Source: Aquibium sp. A9E412 (GTDB lineage Bacteria > Pseudomonadota > Alphaproteobacteria > Rhizobiales > Rhizobiaceae). Taken from it: a stretch of DNA of 64,000 nucleotides. Numbering within the stretch: position 1 is the stretch's first letter; every line of letters starts with the position of its first letter. The stretch spans positions 1 to 64,000 of the forward strand of contig NZ_JAOAOP010000012.1 of assembly GCF_030398335.1 (NCBI RefSeq), given 5' to 3'. Of the stretch, positions 43,737-52,285 are shown piece after piece. The notes below the pieces were generated by a model, which was not told where the DNA came from, did no database searches, and saw only the letters and a program-made list of their open reading frames with translations. The position numbers and the translations under genes were made by a program.

Positions 43737-44807
43737 ATGCGCATTCTCGTCACAGGCGGCGCCGGCTTCATCGGGTCGGCCGTGTGCCGGCATCTGGTGG
43801 CCGCCGGCGTCGAGCGGGTCATCAATGCCGACAAGCTGACCTATGCCGGCAACCTCGCCTCGCTCGCCGCCATCGAGGCGAGCCCCGGCTACGTCTTCTA
43901 CCAGGTCGACATCTGCGACGGCCCGGCGATGCTGGAGCTGATGCGTCGCGAGCGCGTCGACGCCGTCATGCACCTTGCCGCCGAAAGCCATGTCGACCGC
44001 TCGATCGACGGCGCCGATGCCTTCGTCGAGACCAACGTGGTGGGCACCGTGCGCCTGCTCAACGCTGCGCTCGCCTATTGGCGCGGGCTGCCCGACGGGG
44101 CGCGGGAGGGCTTCCGCTTCCACCACATCTCCACCGACGAGGTGTTCGGCGACCTGCCCTTCGACAGCGGCGTCTTCACCGAGGAGACGGCCTACGCGCC
44201 GTCCTCGCCCTATTCGGCCTCCAAGGCGGCCTCGGACCACTTCGTGCGCGCCTGGCACGAGACCTACGGCCTGCCGGTGGTGCTGTCGAACTGTTCCAAC
44301 AATTACGGCCCCTACCATTTCCCGGAGAAGCTGATCCCGCTTGTCATCCTCAACGCGCTGGAGGAGCGGCCGCTGCCGGTCTACGGCACCGGCCAGAACG
44401 TGCGCGACTGGCTCTATGTCGAGGACCACGTGCGCGCGCTCGAGCTCGTCGTCACGCGCGGCACCGTCGGCGAGAGCTACAACATCGGCGGCCGCGCCGA
44501 ACGCACCAATCTGGCGGTGGTCGAGAGCATCTGCGACATCCTCGACGAGCGGCGGCCGCGCGCCGGCGGCGGCAGCCGCCGCGACCTGATCACCATGGTC
44601 GAGGACAGGCCCGGCCACGACCGGCGCTATGCCATCGACCCGGCCAAGGCCGAGCGCGCGCTCGGCTGGGCACCGCGCGAGAGCTTCGACAGCGGCCTGC
44701 GCCGCACCGTCGACTGGTATCTCGACAACGAGTGGTGGTGGGGGCCGATCCGGCGCCAGCGCTATGCCGGCGAACGCCTCGGCACGACCCGCAAGGGGGC
44801 TGCGTGA
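43737..44807 (+). CDS. rfbB: dTDP-glucose 4,6-dehydratase
   Basis: A 356-residue NAD-dependent SDR and second enzyme of the pathway. The NAD loop is [13 protein letters not shown], the active-site segment is STDEVFGDL and the Tyr-Lys pair lies in [31 protein letters not shown] and [13 protein letters not shown] are family marks. It lies 15 bases after rfbC and overlaps the GTG start of rfbD at 44804-44807. Confidence 0.97.
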   Translation: MRILVTGGAGFIGSAVCRHLVAAGVERVINADKLTYAGNLASLAAIEASPGYVFYQVDICDGPAMLELMRRERVDAVMHLAAESHVDRSIDGADAFVETNVVGTVRLLNAALAYWRGLPDGAREGFRFHHISTDEVFGDLPFDSGVFTEETAYAPSSPYSASKAASDHFVRAWHETYGLPVVLSNCSNNYGPYHFPEKLIPLVILNALEERPLPVYGTGQNVRDWLYVEDHVRALELVVTRGTVGESYNIGGRAERTNLAVVESICDILDERRPRAGGGSRRDLITMVEDRPGHDRRYAIDPAKAERALGWAPRESFDSGLRRTVDWYLDNEWWWGPIRRQRYAGERLGTTRKGAA

Positions 44808-45712
44808 GGCTCGCCGTCACCGGGCGCAACGGCCAGGTGGCCATGAGCCTGGTCGAGCGTGCCGCCGGCCGGCCGGATGTGACGGCGATCGCCGTCGGCC
44901 GGCCCGACCTCGACCTCGCGGCACCGGACACCGTCGCGCCGGCGCTGGCGGCCGCCGCGCCGGACGTGATCGTCTCGGCCGCCGCCTACACGGCCGTCGA
45001 CCGGGCCGAGGACGAGCCCGACCGCGCCTTCGCCGTCAACGAGGAGGGCGCCCGCCACGTCGCCGCCGCCGCCGCGCGGCTCGGCGTGCCGGTCATCCAC
45101 CTGTCGACCGACTACGTCTTCGACGGCGAGGCGGACCGGCCCTACCGCGAGGACGACGCGGTGGCGCCGCGCGGCGTCTACGGCGCCTCCAAGCTGGCCG
45201 GCGAGCGGGCCGTCGCGGCGGCCAATCCGCGCCATCTGATCCTGCGCACGGCCTGGGTCTACAGCCCGTTCGGCGGCAATTTCGTCAAGACCATGCTGCG
45301 GCTCGCCGGCGAGCGCGACGCGCTGTCGGTCGTCGCCGACCAGCACGGCAACCCGACCAGCGCGCTCGACATCGCCGACGGCGTGCTCGCCGCAGCCGCC
45401 GCCATGGTGGCCGCAGACGGCCGGCCGGCCCCGTGCGGCCTCTACCACCTCGCCGGCGGCGGCACGGCGAGCTGGGCCGACTTCGCCCGCTTCGTGCTGG
45501 CCGCGAGCGCGGCGCTCGGCGGCCCGACGGCGCCGGTGCGCGACATCGCCACGTCGGAGTTTCCCACCCGGGCCGTGCGCCCGGCGAACTCGCGCCTCGA
45601 CACCGCGCGGTTCGCCGCCGACTTCGGCTGGACGGCGCCGCCCTGGCAGCGCTCGGCCGAGGCGGTGGTGCGGCGCCTCCTGGCGGCCGGCGAGGAGGGG
45701 CGTACGGCATGA
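44804..45712 (+). CDS. rfbD: dTDP-4-dehydrorhamnose reductase
   Basis: A 302-residue NADPH enzyme and last step to dTDP-L-rhamnose. The NAD(P) loop is [12 protein letters not shown], the catalytic site is [14 protein letters not shown] and the Tyr-Lys pair is [27 protein letters not shown] follows. The start is GTG at 44804, overlapping the rfbB stop by 4 bases. The stop TGA overlaps the next gene (ATGA). This completes the four-enzyme route. Confidence 0.96.
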   Translation: MRLAVTGRNGQVAMSLVERAAGRPDVTAIAVGRPDLDLAAPDTVAPALAAAAPDVIVSAAAYTAVDRAEDEPDRAFAVNEEGARHVAAAAARLGVPVIHLSTDYVFDGEADRPYREDDAVAPRGVYGASKLAGERAVAAANPRHLILRTAWVYSPFGGNFVKTMLRLAGERDALSVVADQHGNPTSALDIADGVLAAAAAMVAADGRPAPCGLYHLAGGGTASWADFARFVLAASAALGGPTAPVRDIATSEFPTRAVRPANSRLDTARFAADFGWTAPPWQRSAEAVVRRLLAAGEEGRTA

Positions 45713-46707
45713 GCACGGCACGCAACGCGACCCCGGCGCGGGTCGAGCCGCTCGTCTCCGTCATCATCCCGGTGAAGAACGGCCTGCCGCACTTCCGCCG
45801 CGTCATCGACATGGTGGGACGCCAGGAGTTCGAGCATCCCTACGAGGTGATCGTCATCGATTCCGGCTCGACCGACGGCTCCAAGCAGGTGGTGCCGCAG
45901 GACGATCCGCGCTTCCGGCTGATCGAGATCCCGCCGCAGAGCTTCGGCCACGGTCGCACGCGCAATCTCGGCGTGCGCGAATCGCGCGGCCGGCTGTGCG
46001 CCTTCCTCACGCACGACGCGCTGCCGGCCGACACGCGCTGGCTGCGCGAGCTGGTGCGCCCGCTTCTGGAGGACACCAGGGTGGCCGGCGTGTTCGGCCG
46101 CCACGCCGCCTATGCGGAGGCGAGCCCGTTCACCAAATGGGAGCTCGACACGCACTTCGAGAACCTGCGCCGCTGGCCCAAGGTCTGGATCGCCGACGCC
46201 CGCGCCTATGCGCGCGACCAGTCGCTGCGCCAGGTCTTCCATTTCTATTCCGACAACTCCTCCTGCCTGCGCAAGTCGGTCTGGCGGCGCTTTCCCTATC
46301 CCGATGTCGACTTCGCCGAGGACCAGCTCTGGGCCAAGCAGATCGTCGAGGCCGGCTACCGCAAGGCCTTCGCCTGGGACTCGCTGGTCTACCACTCGCA
46401 CGACTACTCGCTGTGGGAGCGCATGCAGCGCAGCTACGACGAGGCGCGCGCCTTCCGCGAGCTGTTCGGCTACCGGCTCTGCGCCTCGCGCCGGGCGGTG
46501 CTGCGCCACGCGCTCGCGGCGAGCGCGCGCGACATGCGGCTCGCCGTCCGGCACGGCTGGGTGCTGACCAGCCCGGTGGCCTCGATCCTGCGGCCGCTCG
46601 ACAACGCGGCGCGGCAGATCGGCTACTATCTCGGGTCGCACGCCTCGCAGTTCTCGCAGCGCCACGCCGACGTCCTGTCACGCGACAGACATCTGCGGGC
46701 GCAATGA
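45709..46707 (+). CDS. family 2 glycosyltransferase, probable rhamnosyltransferase
   Basis: A 332-residue GT-A enzyme. The donor site VSVIIPVKNGLPHFRRVID and the acidic loop VIDSGSTDGSK are clear. GFGRTRNLG-type motif is present as FGHGRTRNLGVRESRG, and AEDQLWAKQIVEAGY contains the ED acceptor motif typical of rhamnosyltransferases such as RfbN/RfbF. Translation is coupled to rfbD through ATGA. It most likely transfers rhamnose to a lipid-linked acceptor on the inner membrane face. Confidence 0.9.
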   Translation: MSTARNATPARVEPLVSVIIPVKNGLPHFRRVIDMVGRQEFEHPYEVIVIDSGSTDGSKQVVPQDDPRFRLIEIPPQSFGHGRTRNLGVRESRGRLCAFLTHDALPADTRWLRELVRPLLEDTRVAGVFGRHAAYAEASPFTKWELDTHFENLRRWPKVWIADARAYARDQSLRQVFHFYSDNSSCLRKSVWRRFPYPDVDFAEDQLWAKQIVEAGYRKAFAWDSLVYHSHDYSLWERMQRSYDEARAFRELFGYRLCASRRAVLRHALAASARDMRLAVRHGWVLTSPVASILRPLDNAARQIGYYLGSHASQFSQRHADVLSRDRHLRAQ

Positions 46708-46729
46708 TCCCGGGGGGCAATGGGGGGCC

Positions 46730-47986
46730 ATGAGGGTGAGACAGCTCGTATCGCGCTTCGTGCGCGTGTCCAGGCGCGACGGCCTGCGCGCGGCGACCGG
46801 CAAGGCGCTCGCGCATGTCGCGCAGCAGGCGCCGGCGGTGGTGCAGGCCAAGCGCGACGTGATCGGCCAGTACGAGGCGATCCTCGGCCACCCGCTCGGC
46901 CACGGCCTCAAGATCACGCGGCAGAACGTGCCGCCGGGCTCGATGACCTGGGTGATTCCCGACTTCAGCGCCAATTCCGGCGGCCACATCAACATCCTGC
47001 GCATGATGCGGCTGCTCAAGGCGCGCGGCTTCGAGCACCAGCACGTCGTCGTGATGGCGCCGCACCGCTGGTCCTCGCGCGAGGAGGCGCAGGCGGCGCT
47101 CGACCAGGCCTTCGGCGCGCATGGCATCACCGTCTCGCTCGGTGTCGAGACGATCGAGCCCTGCCACTATCTCGTCGCCACTGGCTGGCAGACGGCCTAC
47201 TGGGTCGCGAAGTACCGCGACACGCGCCACCGGCTCTATTTCGTGCAGGATTTCGAGCCGGCCTTCTATGCCTATGGCAGCGAGCATGCGCTCGCCGAGA
47301 ACACCTACCGGCTCGGCCTGACGGGAATCACCGCCGGCAGCTGGTTGGCCGACAAGCTCGCGGCCGACTACGGCATGACGACCTATCCGATGTCCTTCGG
47401 CTGCGAGACGGACGTCTACAAGCCGACCGAAAAGCGCGCCCACAAGCACCGCCACATCTTCTTCTATGCGCGGCCGGTGACGCCGCGGCGCTGTTTCGAG
47501 CTCGGCCTGGTCGCCCTCAAGCAGGTCTGCGAGCGCAATCCCGACGTCGCCGTCATCTTCGCCGGCTGGGACGTGAGCGGCTACGAGATCCCCTTCGTGC
47601 ATCTCAACGCCGGCACCGTGCCGCTGCCGGAGCTGCCCGATCTCTACTCGCAATGCGACGTGGCGCTGATTCTGTCGGCCACCAACCTGTCGCTGCTGCC
47701 GCTCGAGGTCGCGGCCTGCGGCTGTCCGCTGCTTCTCAACGACGACCCGCAGGCCCGCTGGCTCTTGTCGGACTCCGAGGCGTTTTACTGTGACATGAGC
47801 GTGGAGGGGGTTTCTGCCGCTCTCGAGCGTGTGCTAGCTGACCCGCAGGAGGCGTCGCGACGCGCCGCGGCCGCGCTCGACCGGGTGCGGGAGGCGACCT
47901 GGGAGGCGGAGGCCGACAAGGTGGCCGGCTATCTCGCGGCGATCGACAGCGGTGCGAAGACCGCAAGGAAAAGAAAAGCGAAATGA
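46730..47986 (+). CDS. WsaF-like GT4 rhamnosyltransferase
   Basis: A 418-residue GT-B fold enzyme. The segment LYFVQDFEPAFYAYGSEHALAENTYRLG is a hallmark of WsaF-type beta-1,2-rhamnosyltransferases that use dTDP-rhamnose, and the C-terminal GT4 region has SATNLSLLPLEVAACGCPLL. The N terminus is basic and may associate with the membrane. The gene sits 22 bases after the GT2 gene. Its stop overlaps the sulfotransferase start (ATGA at 47983-47986). WsaF is known from a Geobacillus S-layer glycan, which supports a rhamnan-like product here. Confidence 0.87.
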   Translation: MRVRQLVSRFVRVSRRDGLRAATGKALAHVAQQAPAVVQAKRDVIGQYEAILGHPLGHGLKITRQNVPPGSMTWVIPDFSANSGGHINILRMMRLLKARGFEHQHVVVMAPHRWSSREEAQAALDQAFGAHGITVSLGVETIEPCHYLVATGWQTAYWVAKYRDTRHRLYFVQDFEPAFYAYGSEHALAENTYRLGLTGITAGSWLADKLAADYGMTTYPMSFGCETDVYKPTEKRAHKHRHIFFYARPVTPRRCFELGLVALKQVCERNPDVAVIFAGWDVSGYEIPFVHLNAGTVPLPELPDLYSQCDVALILSATNLSLLPLEVAACGCPLLLNDDPQARWLLSDSEAFYCDMSVEGVSAALERVLADPQEASRRAAAALDRVREATWEAEADKVAGYLAAIDSGAKTARKRKAK

Positions 47987-48714
47987 GCGCCAAGAAACTC
48001 TACGACATCCTCAAAGTCTCGGACATCAACTGGTTCAACGCCGCCGTCAACATCAGCCTGAACGGACGCTACGTCTTCGTCGAGAATCCGAAGGTCGCTT
48101 CGAGCACCATCAAGTCGCGGCTGCACTCGAACGAGCTGATCGGGCTGCGCAACATGCGCGTCGGACCGCACCCGGAGATCACCAGTTCGCCGATGGTGAA
48201 GCCCTATCAGCTTCCCGTCGACCAGCTCTGCGACATCCTGTTCGGCCCGGACTTCTACAAGTTCACCTTCGTGCGCAACCCGTTCGAGCGGCTGTTGTCG
48301 TGCTATCTCGACAAGATCGTCGGCTCGGCGCCGGAGAAGACGCAGGTGGACGGCTACTGGACGCGCACCCACGGCGCCGCCAAGGAGAACTACAGTTTTT
48401 CCGAGTTCGTCGAAGCCGTCGCGAACACCAATGACAACGCACGCGACAAGCACTGGCGCACCCAGTGCCGCGTTACCATGGTCGGATACATCGATTATTC
48501 GTTCATCGGTCGCTTCGAGACCCTGGCGCAGCATCTCAATCAGGTGCAGCGGGTTGGACGAATCGATTTTCGCGACGTGGCCGAAGTGTCTCCGCACAAG
48601 ACAGGCGCTTCGACCAAGTTGAAAGAATATTACACGCCCGAGATCGTGGAAAAGGTCGTCGATATATACGAGCCTGATTTCGAAAGATTTAAGTACAAGA
48701 GGAGTGTAGACTAG
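47983..48714 (+). CDS. carbohydrate sulfotransferase (sulfotransferase family 2)
   Basis: A 243-residue sulfotransferase that uses PAPS. The 5'-phosphosulfate loop is FVENPKVASSTIK (residues 33-44) and the 3'-phosphate site is FTFVRNPFERLLSCY (about 95-108). Both match the sulfotransferase 2 (carbohydrate) family. The C-terminal GRFETLAQHLNQV is the usual end. It would sulfate a glycan hydroxyl. The GC content falls visibly in the last 200 bases compared with neighbours, which suggests separate ancestry. Its start overlaps the WsaF-like stop. Confidence 0.9.
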   Translation: MSAKKLYDILKVSDINWFNAAVNISLNGRYVFVENPKVASSTIKSRLHSNELIGLRNMRVGPHPEITSSPMVKPYQLPVDQLCDILFGPDFYKFTFVRNPFERLLSCYLDKIVGSAPEKTQVDGYWTRTHGAAKENYSFSEFVEAVANTNDNARDKHWRTQCRVTMVGYIDYSFIGRFETLAQHLNQVQRVGRIDFRDVAEVSPHKTGASTKLKEYYTPEIVEKVVDIYEPDFERFKYKRSVD

Positions 48715-48859
48715 AGGCGGGGGTTTTCGAATTTCGCTCAAGCAAGTCGCGCGGTGAATGGCGGACGATGCTTCGAATGGAAAGGAATCCCTTGTTTGTG
48801 ACAAGGCGTGGCCTTAAACTGACGCCGCGTCACCGGCAACAACAGGTGAACTGGCAGGC

Positions 48860-50125
48860 ATGGGTGGAGCAATGAGCAAGAGATTGATCAAGACATTGGG
48901 CGCTTCGGCGCTTCTGGCCGCGTCGGCGATGGCATTCGTCGCCACCGGTCACGCACAGATGGCGAACCAGGGCCAGGGGCTGGCCAACGATGGCGACGCT
49001 GCTTTCGCGAGTCACGGCGGCGACGGGGTGGTGTCGACCGCCGCACCGACCGGGCCGGGGCTCAGCCGGCTTCCGCTGACGACTCCGGACGTGATGCCCT
49101 ACGACGCGGCGACGGTCCCCGCCGAGGCGCCGAGCGGCGCCAGCTCGTCGGGCGATCCGGAGGTCGGAACCGAGGCCTACGGCACCTCGACGGAAGGCTG
49201 GCCCTACTCGCACCAGCGCGTCGCGGTCACCGGCCCCTATCCGGGGCCCGGCACGTACGCCTTCCAGGTTCCGGTGACGAGCCGGCCCTACCGCTGGGCG
49301 GGCAAGCTGTGGATGCGTTTCGACAATTCGTGGTTCGTCTGTTCGGCCGCGCTCATCAAGAAGGGCGTGCTCGTCACGGCGGCGCACTGCGTGCACCAGT
49401 ACGGTCAGGGTGCCGGGGGCTTCGCCGACGAGGTGCGCTGGTATCCGGCCAACCTGAACGCGGCCGGCGGCCCCTGGGGCTACTACCAGGGCGTCAACTG
49501 GATCATCCCGACCGTCTACCGCGACGGCACGGATACCTGCCAGTCGGGCGCCAACGGCGTGGTCTGCAACAACGACATCGCGACCGTGACGCTGGCCGCG
49601 CGCAACGGCCTTTACCCCGGTCAGGGCCTCGGCGGCTGGTACTGGTACGGCTGGAACGGCTACTCCTACAAGGTGAACTCGTCCGGCTTCGGCAATCACA
49701 CGATCGCCGAGATCAACCAGCTCGGCTATCCGGTGGCCTGGGACTCCGGCCGTCAGATGCAGCGCAACAACTCGTTCGGCAAGTACGTCACCAGCACCAG
49801 CACGACGAACGGGCAGCTTCTGAAGAACACCCAGCTCGGCTCGCCGCTGAGCGGCGGTTCGAGCGGCGGTCCCTGGATCGTCAACTTCAGCACGCGGCCG
49901 CTGCTGACCAACACGTCCGACGCCTCCTACGGCGCCATGCCGACGCGCAACGTCATCGTCGGCACGACGAGCTGGGGCTACACCAACAAGGACATCAACG
50001 TTCAGGGCGCCTCGTGGTTCGGCCAGAACAACGAGTTCCCGAACGCCTCCTACGGCTCCTACGGGGCCGGCAACATCGGCGCGCTCGTGCAGTACACCTG
50101 CACGACCTATGCGGCCTATTGCTGA
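48860..50125 (+). CDS. secreted trypsin-like serine protease
   Basis: A 421-residue exported protein. The signal peptide runs from about residue 5 to 32 (SKRLIKTLG..., cleavage near GHAQ). A low-complexity propeptide-like region (33-115) precedes a chymotrypsin-fold domain with His176 (VTAAHC), Asp239 (NNDIAT) and Ser335 (SGGSSGGPW). Cys161/177, 227/236 and two C-terminal cysteines can form disulfides. Trp/Tyr-rich segments such as GGWYWYGWNGYSY stand out. Either ATG 48860 or 48872 may start it; the second has better Shine-Dalgarno spacing. A strong terminator follows. It may be a substrate of the nearby type II system. Confidence 0.85.
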   Translation: MGGAMSKRLIKTLGASALLAASAMAFVATGHAQMANQGQGLANDGDAAFASHGGDGVVSTAAPTGPGLSRLPLTTPDVMPYDAATVPAEAPSGASSSGDPEVGTEAYGTSTEGWPYSHQRVAVTGPYPGPGTYAFQVPVTSRPYRWAGKLWMRFDNSWFVCSAALIKKGVLVTAAHCVHQYGQGAGGFADEVRWYPANLNAAGGPWGYYQGVNWIIPTVYRDGTDTCQSGANGVVCNNDIATVTLAARNGLYPGQGLGGWYWYGWNGYSYKVNSSGFGNHTIAEINQLGYPVAWDSGRQMQRNNSFGKYVTSTSTTNGQLLKNTQLGSPLSGGSSGGPWIVNFSTRPLLTNTSDASYGAMPTRNVIVGTTSWGYTNKDINVQGASWFGQNNEFPNASYGSYGAGNIGALVQYTCTTYAAYC

Positions 50126-50150
50126 CGGTCTTCGCACCGTCACCGTTCGG

Positions 50151-50177
50151 AAAACCCCGGCCTTGGCCGGGGTTTTT
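50151..50177 (+). terminator. intrinsic terminator after the protease gene
   Basis: AAAACCCCGGCC (50151-50162) and GGCCGGGGTTTT (50165-50176) form a perfect 12-bp stem with a 2-base loop and a five-T tail. It lies 25 bases beyond the stop and separates the protease from the methyltransferase unit. Confidence 0.93.
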
Positions 50178-50318
50178 CATGTGATGCATCAACGCTTGCC
50201 GGCGCTGCGCGACCGGCTGCGCAAGGGCTTTGCAGTCCGGGCGCAAGCGGCTATGGACAAAGACAGCGGCGGCCCGCCACGGCGGCGCGGCCGCCCAGGC
50301 GTGCCGGCGGGAGCGGAC

Positions 50319-51284
50319 GTGAAGGACCAGATCGTCAGCAACATCGAGGCCGTGGCCGGCAAGCCGCTGCTGACCACCCATCCCGTGATCGACACGCTGG
50401 CCGGCAGGCTGCGCCCGCTCGCCGCGCGCGTGAACGCGGAACTGTCGCGCAACAGGACGCCCTGGCAGCCCTTCGCGGAGCTCGCCTCGCTCGACAGCCG
50501 CCGCTCCTTCGTCAAGGCGGCGACGCATCTCCTGCCGCAGGCGGCGTTCGACACGACGCGGCTTCTCGCCGTCCAGCCGCCCGACGACATCCACCGCATG
50601 CAGCGCTCCGATCCCTACTGGATCGGCGACTTCTTCAGCGCCAACATGATCGTGCACGCGCTGCGCGCCTGCCGGCTCGACCGGCCCGACCAGACGGTGC
50701 TCGATATCGGCTGCTCGAGCGGTTCGCTGGTGCGCATGCTGGCCGCCTATGAGGGGAGCTGGAGCCTGCACGGCTGTGACCCCATCGCCTCGGCGATCGA
50801 CTGGGCGCAGGCGCACGTGCCGACGGGGCGGTTCTTCCACATGAACCTCAAGCCGCCGCTCGACCTCGACGACGCGTCGCTCGACGGCGTCACCGCGATC
50901 TCGGTGTGGAGCCATCACCGCCCGGACGCGGCGGAGTTGTGGATGGCGGAAGTGGCCCGCGTCCTGCGGCCCGGCGGCTGGTTCGCCGTCACCTTCTCCT
51001 CGCTGCACCACGTCCGCTGGCTGGCGCGCAACCCGCGCGTGCGGGCGGCCGAGCTCGAGGCGATGCTGCGCTCGCTGGCGCAGAGCGGCAACCATTTCGT
51101 GCCGGTCCGCTACAAGGGCGAGGACGCCGATACCGACGTCGACTGGGGCCAGTCGTGCTACGCGCGCGAGCGCTTCTTCGGCATGGCCTATGCCTGGTTC
51201 GACGTGGCCGGCTACTTTCCCGGTCTCAACCAGGGCAATCAGGACGTGGCCGTGCTTGTCCGGCGCGGCGGAGGGCAGCCATGA
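50319..51284 (+). CDS. class I SAM-dependent methyltransferase
   Basis: A 321-residue protein if started at GTG 50319 (GCGGGAG 6 bases upstream). In-frame ATGs at 50253 and 50184 would add weakly conserved residues, and the second lies right after the terminator. The SAM loop is TVLDIGCSSGSLVRML, then LHGCDPIASAID, and LRPGGWFAVTFSSLHHV closes the fold. The N-terminal 120 residues are helical and not recognised. The stop overlaps the next methyltransferase gene (ATGA). The substrate may be a sugar of the glycan or a lipid carrier. Confidence 0.8.
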   Translation: MKDQIVSNIEAVAGKPLLTTHPVIDTLAGRLRPLAARVNAELSRNRTPWQPFAELASLDSRRSFVKAATHLLPQAAFDTTRLLAVQPPDDIHRMQRSDPYWIGDFFSANMIVHALRACRLDRPDQTVLDIGCSSGSLVRMLAAYEGSWSLHGCDPIASAIDWAQAHVPTGRFFHMNLKPPLDLDDASLDGVTAISVWSHHRPDAAELWMAEVARVLRPGGWFAVTFSSLHHVRWLARNPRVRAAELEAMLRSLAQSGNHFVPVRYKGEDADTDVDWGQSCYARERFFGMAYAWFDVAGYFPGLNQGNQDVAVLVRRGGGQP

Positions 51285-52180
51285 GCGACACGGCATCGAT
51301 GCGCCTGCTGCGCGACGGCGCGACCCGGCGCCTCTTCCTGATCGACCGCGGCCGCCGCCGCCCGGTGCTGCTGCCCGAGGTGGCGGCGTGGCTGCGCAGC
51401 GCGCTGCCGGAGGCCGGGATCGAGGTCGTCGCGTCCGATGTGCTGACCGGCCACGAGCCCGGAGCGGTCGTGCCGCGGCGCTGGGAGGAGGCCGACTGGA
51501 TCGAGCCGCCGGCCAACAAGCAGATGATGCGCGAGATCATCGTCAGCCGGCTCGCCGGCCGGGGTGTCGAGTTCGGCGCCGGTTCGCGGCCGATGCCGCT
51601 GCCCGTGGGCCTCGACCTCGACTATGTCGAGCCGTTCCAGTCGACCGAGCAGTACGCGCGCATGGGCTACACCGACAATGCCGTGGTCGCGCGCTTCTCC
51701 AATCCGATCGAGGCGCAGCGCGAGTTCGCCGACGAGAGCCTCGACTTCGTGGTCGCCGCGCACGTCATCGAGCACACGCCGAATCCGATCGGCGCGATCG
51801 TCGAGTGCTTCCGCACGCTGCGGCCGGGCGGGCAGCTCGTGCTCGTCGTGCCGGACAAGCGCCGCACCTTCGACAAGCCGCGCGAGCTCACGCCGCTCGA
51901 ACATCTGGTGCTCGACTTCGAACAGCCCGACCGGGCGCGCGATTTCGACAACTATCTGGAGTTCTTCCGCCTGGCCAAGCGCAGCGCCACCGTGCAGGAG
52001 GACGCCCGTCGCGCCCACGCCGAAGGCATCGACATCCACTACCACGTCTGGGAGCCGGCGAGCTTCCACCGCATGATGCAGCACATCGTGGCGCGCTATG
52101 CGCCGTTCCGCAGCTTCGAGGTCAAGCCGCCGGTCGACGACCCGAGCTGCCTGGAATTCTACATGGTCGCCGTGAAGTAG
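51281..52180 (+). CDS. methyltransferase domain protein
   Basis: A 299-residue protein. A class I methyltransferase core is visible from about residue 90: GRGVEFGAGSRPMPLPVGLDLDYVE, then SLDFVVAAHVIEHTPNPIGAIVECFRTLRPGGQLVLVVPDKRRTFD, which is typical of SAM enzymes in glycan clusters. The first 85 residues form a separate, unrecognised module (MRLLRDGATRRLFLIDRGRRRP). It overlaps the preceding gene by 4 bases, so the pair is translated together and may form a complex. The role is inferred from context only. Confidence 0.8.
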   Translation: MSDTASMRLLRDGATRRLFLIDRGRRRPVLLPEVAAWLRSALPEAGIEVVASDVLTGHEPGAVVPRRWEEADWIEPPANKQMMREIIVSRLAGRGVEFGAGSRPMPLPVGLDLDYVEPFQSTEQYARMGYTDNAVVARFSNPIEAQREFADESLDFVVAAHVIEHTPNPIGAIVECFRTLRPGGQLVLVVPDKRRTFDKPRELTPLEHLVLDFEQPDRARDFDNYLEFFRLAKRSATVQEDARRAHAEGIDIHYHVWEPASFHRMMQHIVARYAPFRSFEVKPPVDDPSCLEFYMVAVK

Positions 52181-52285
52181 CCGGCCCGGGCGCCCAGGGC
52201 AGGCCGCAGCCGGGCGGGCTCACGCATCCGGCGCCGCCGACAGGATGGCGTGCGAAAGCCGCTCGGCGCTCTTCGGCATCACGGT

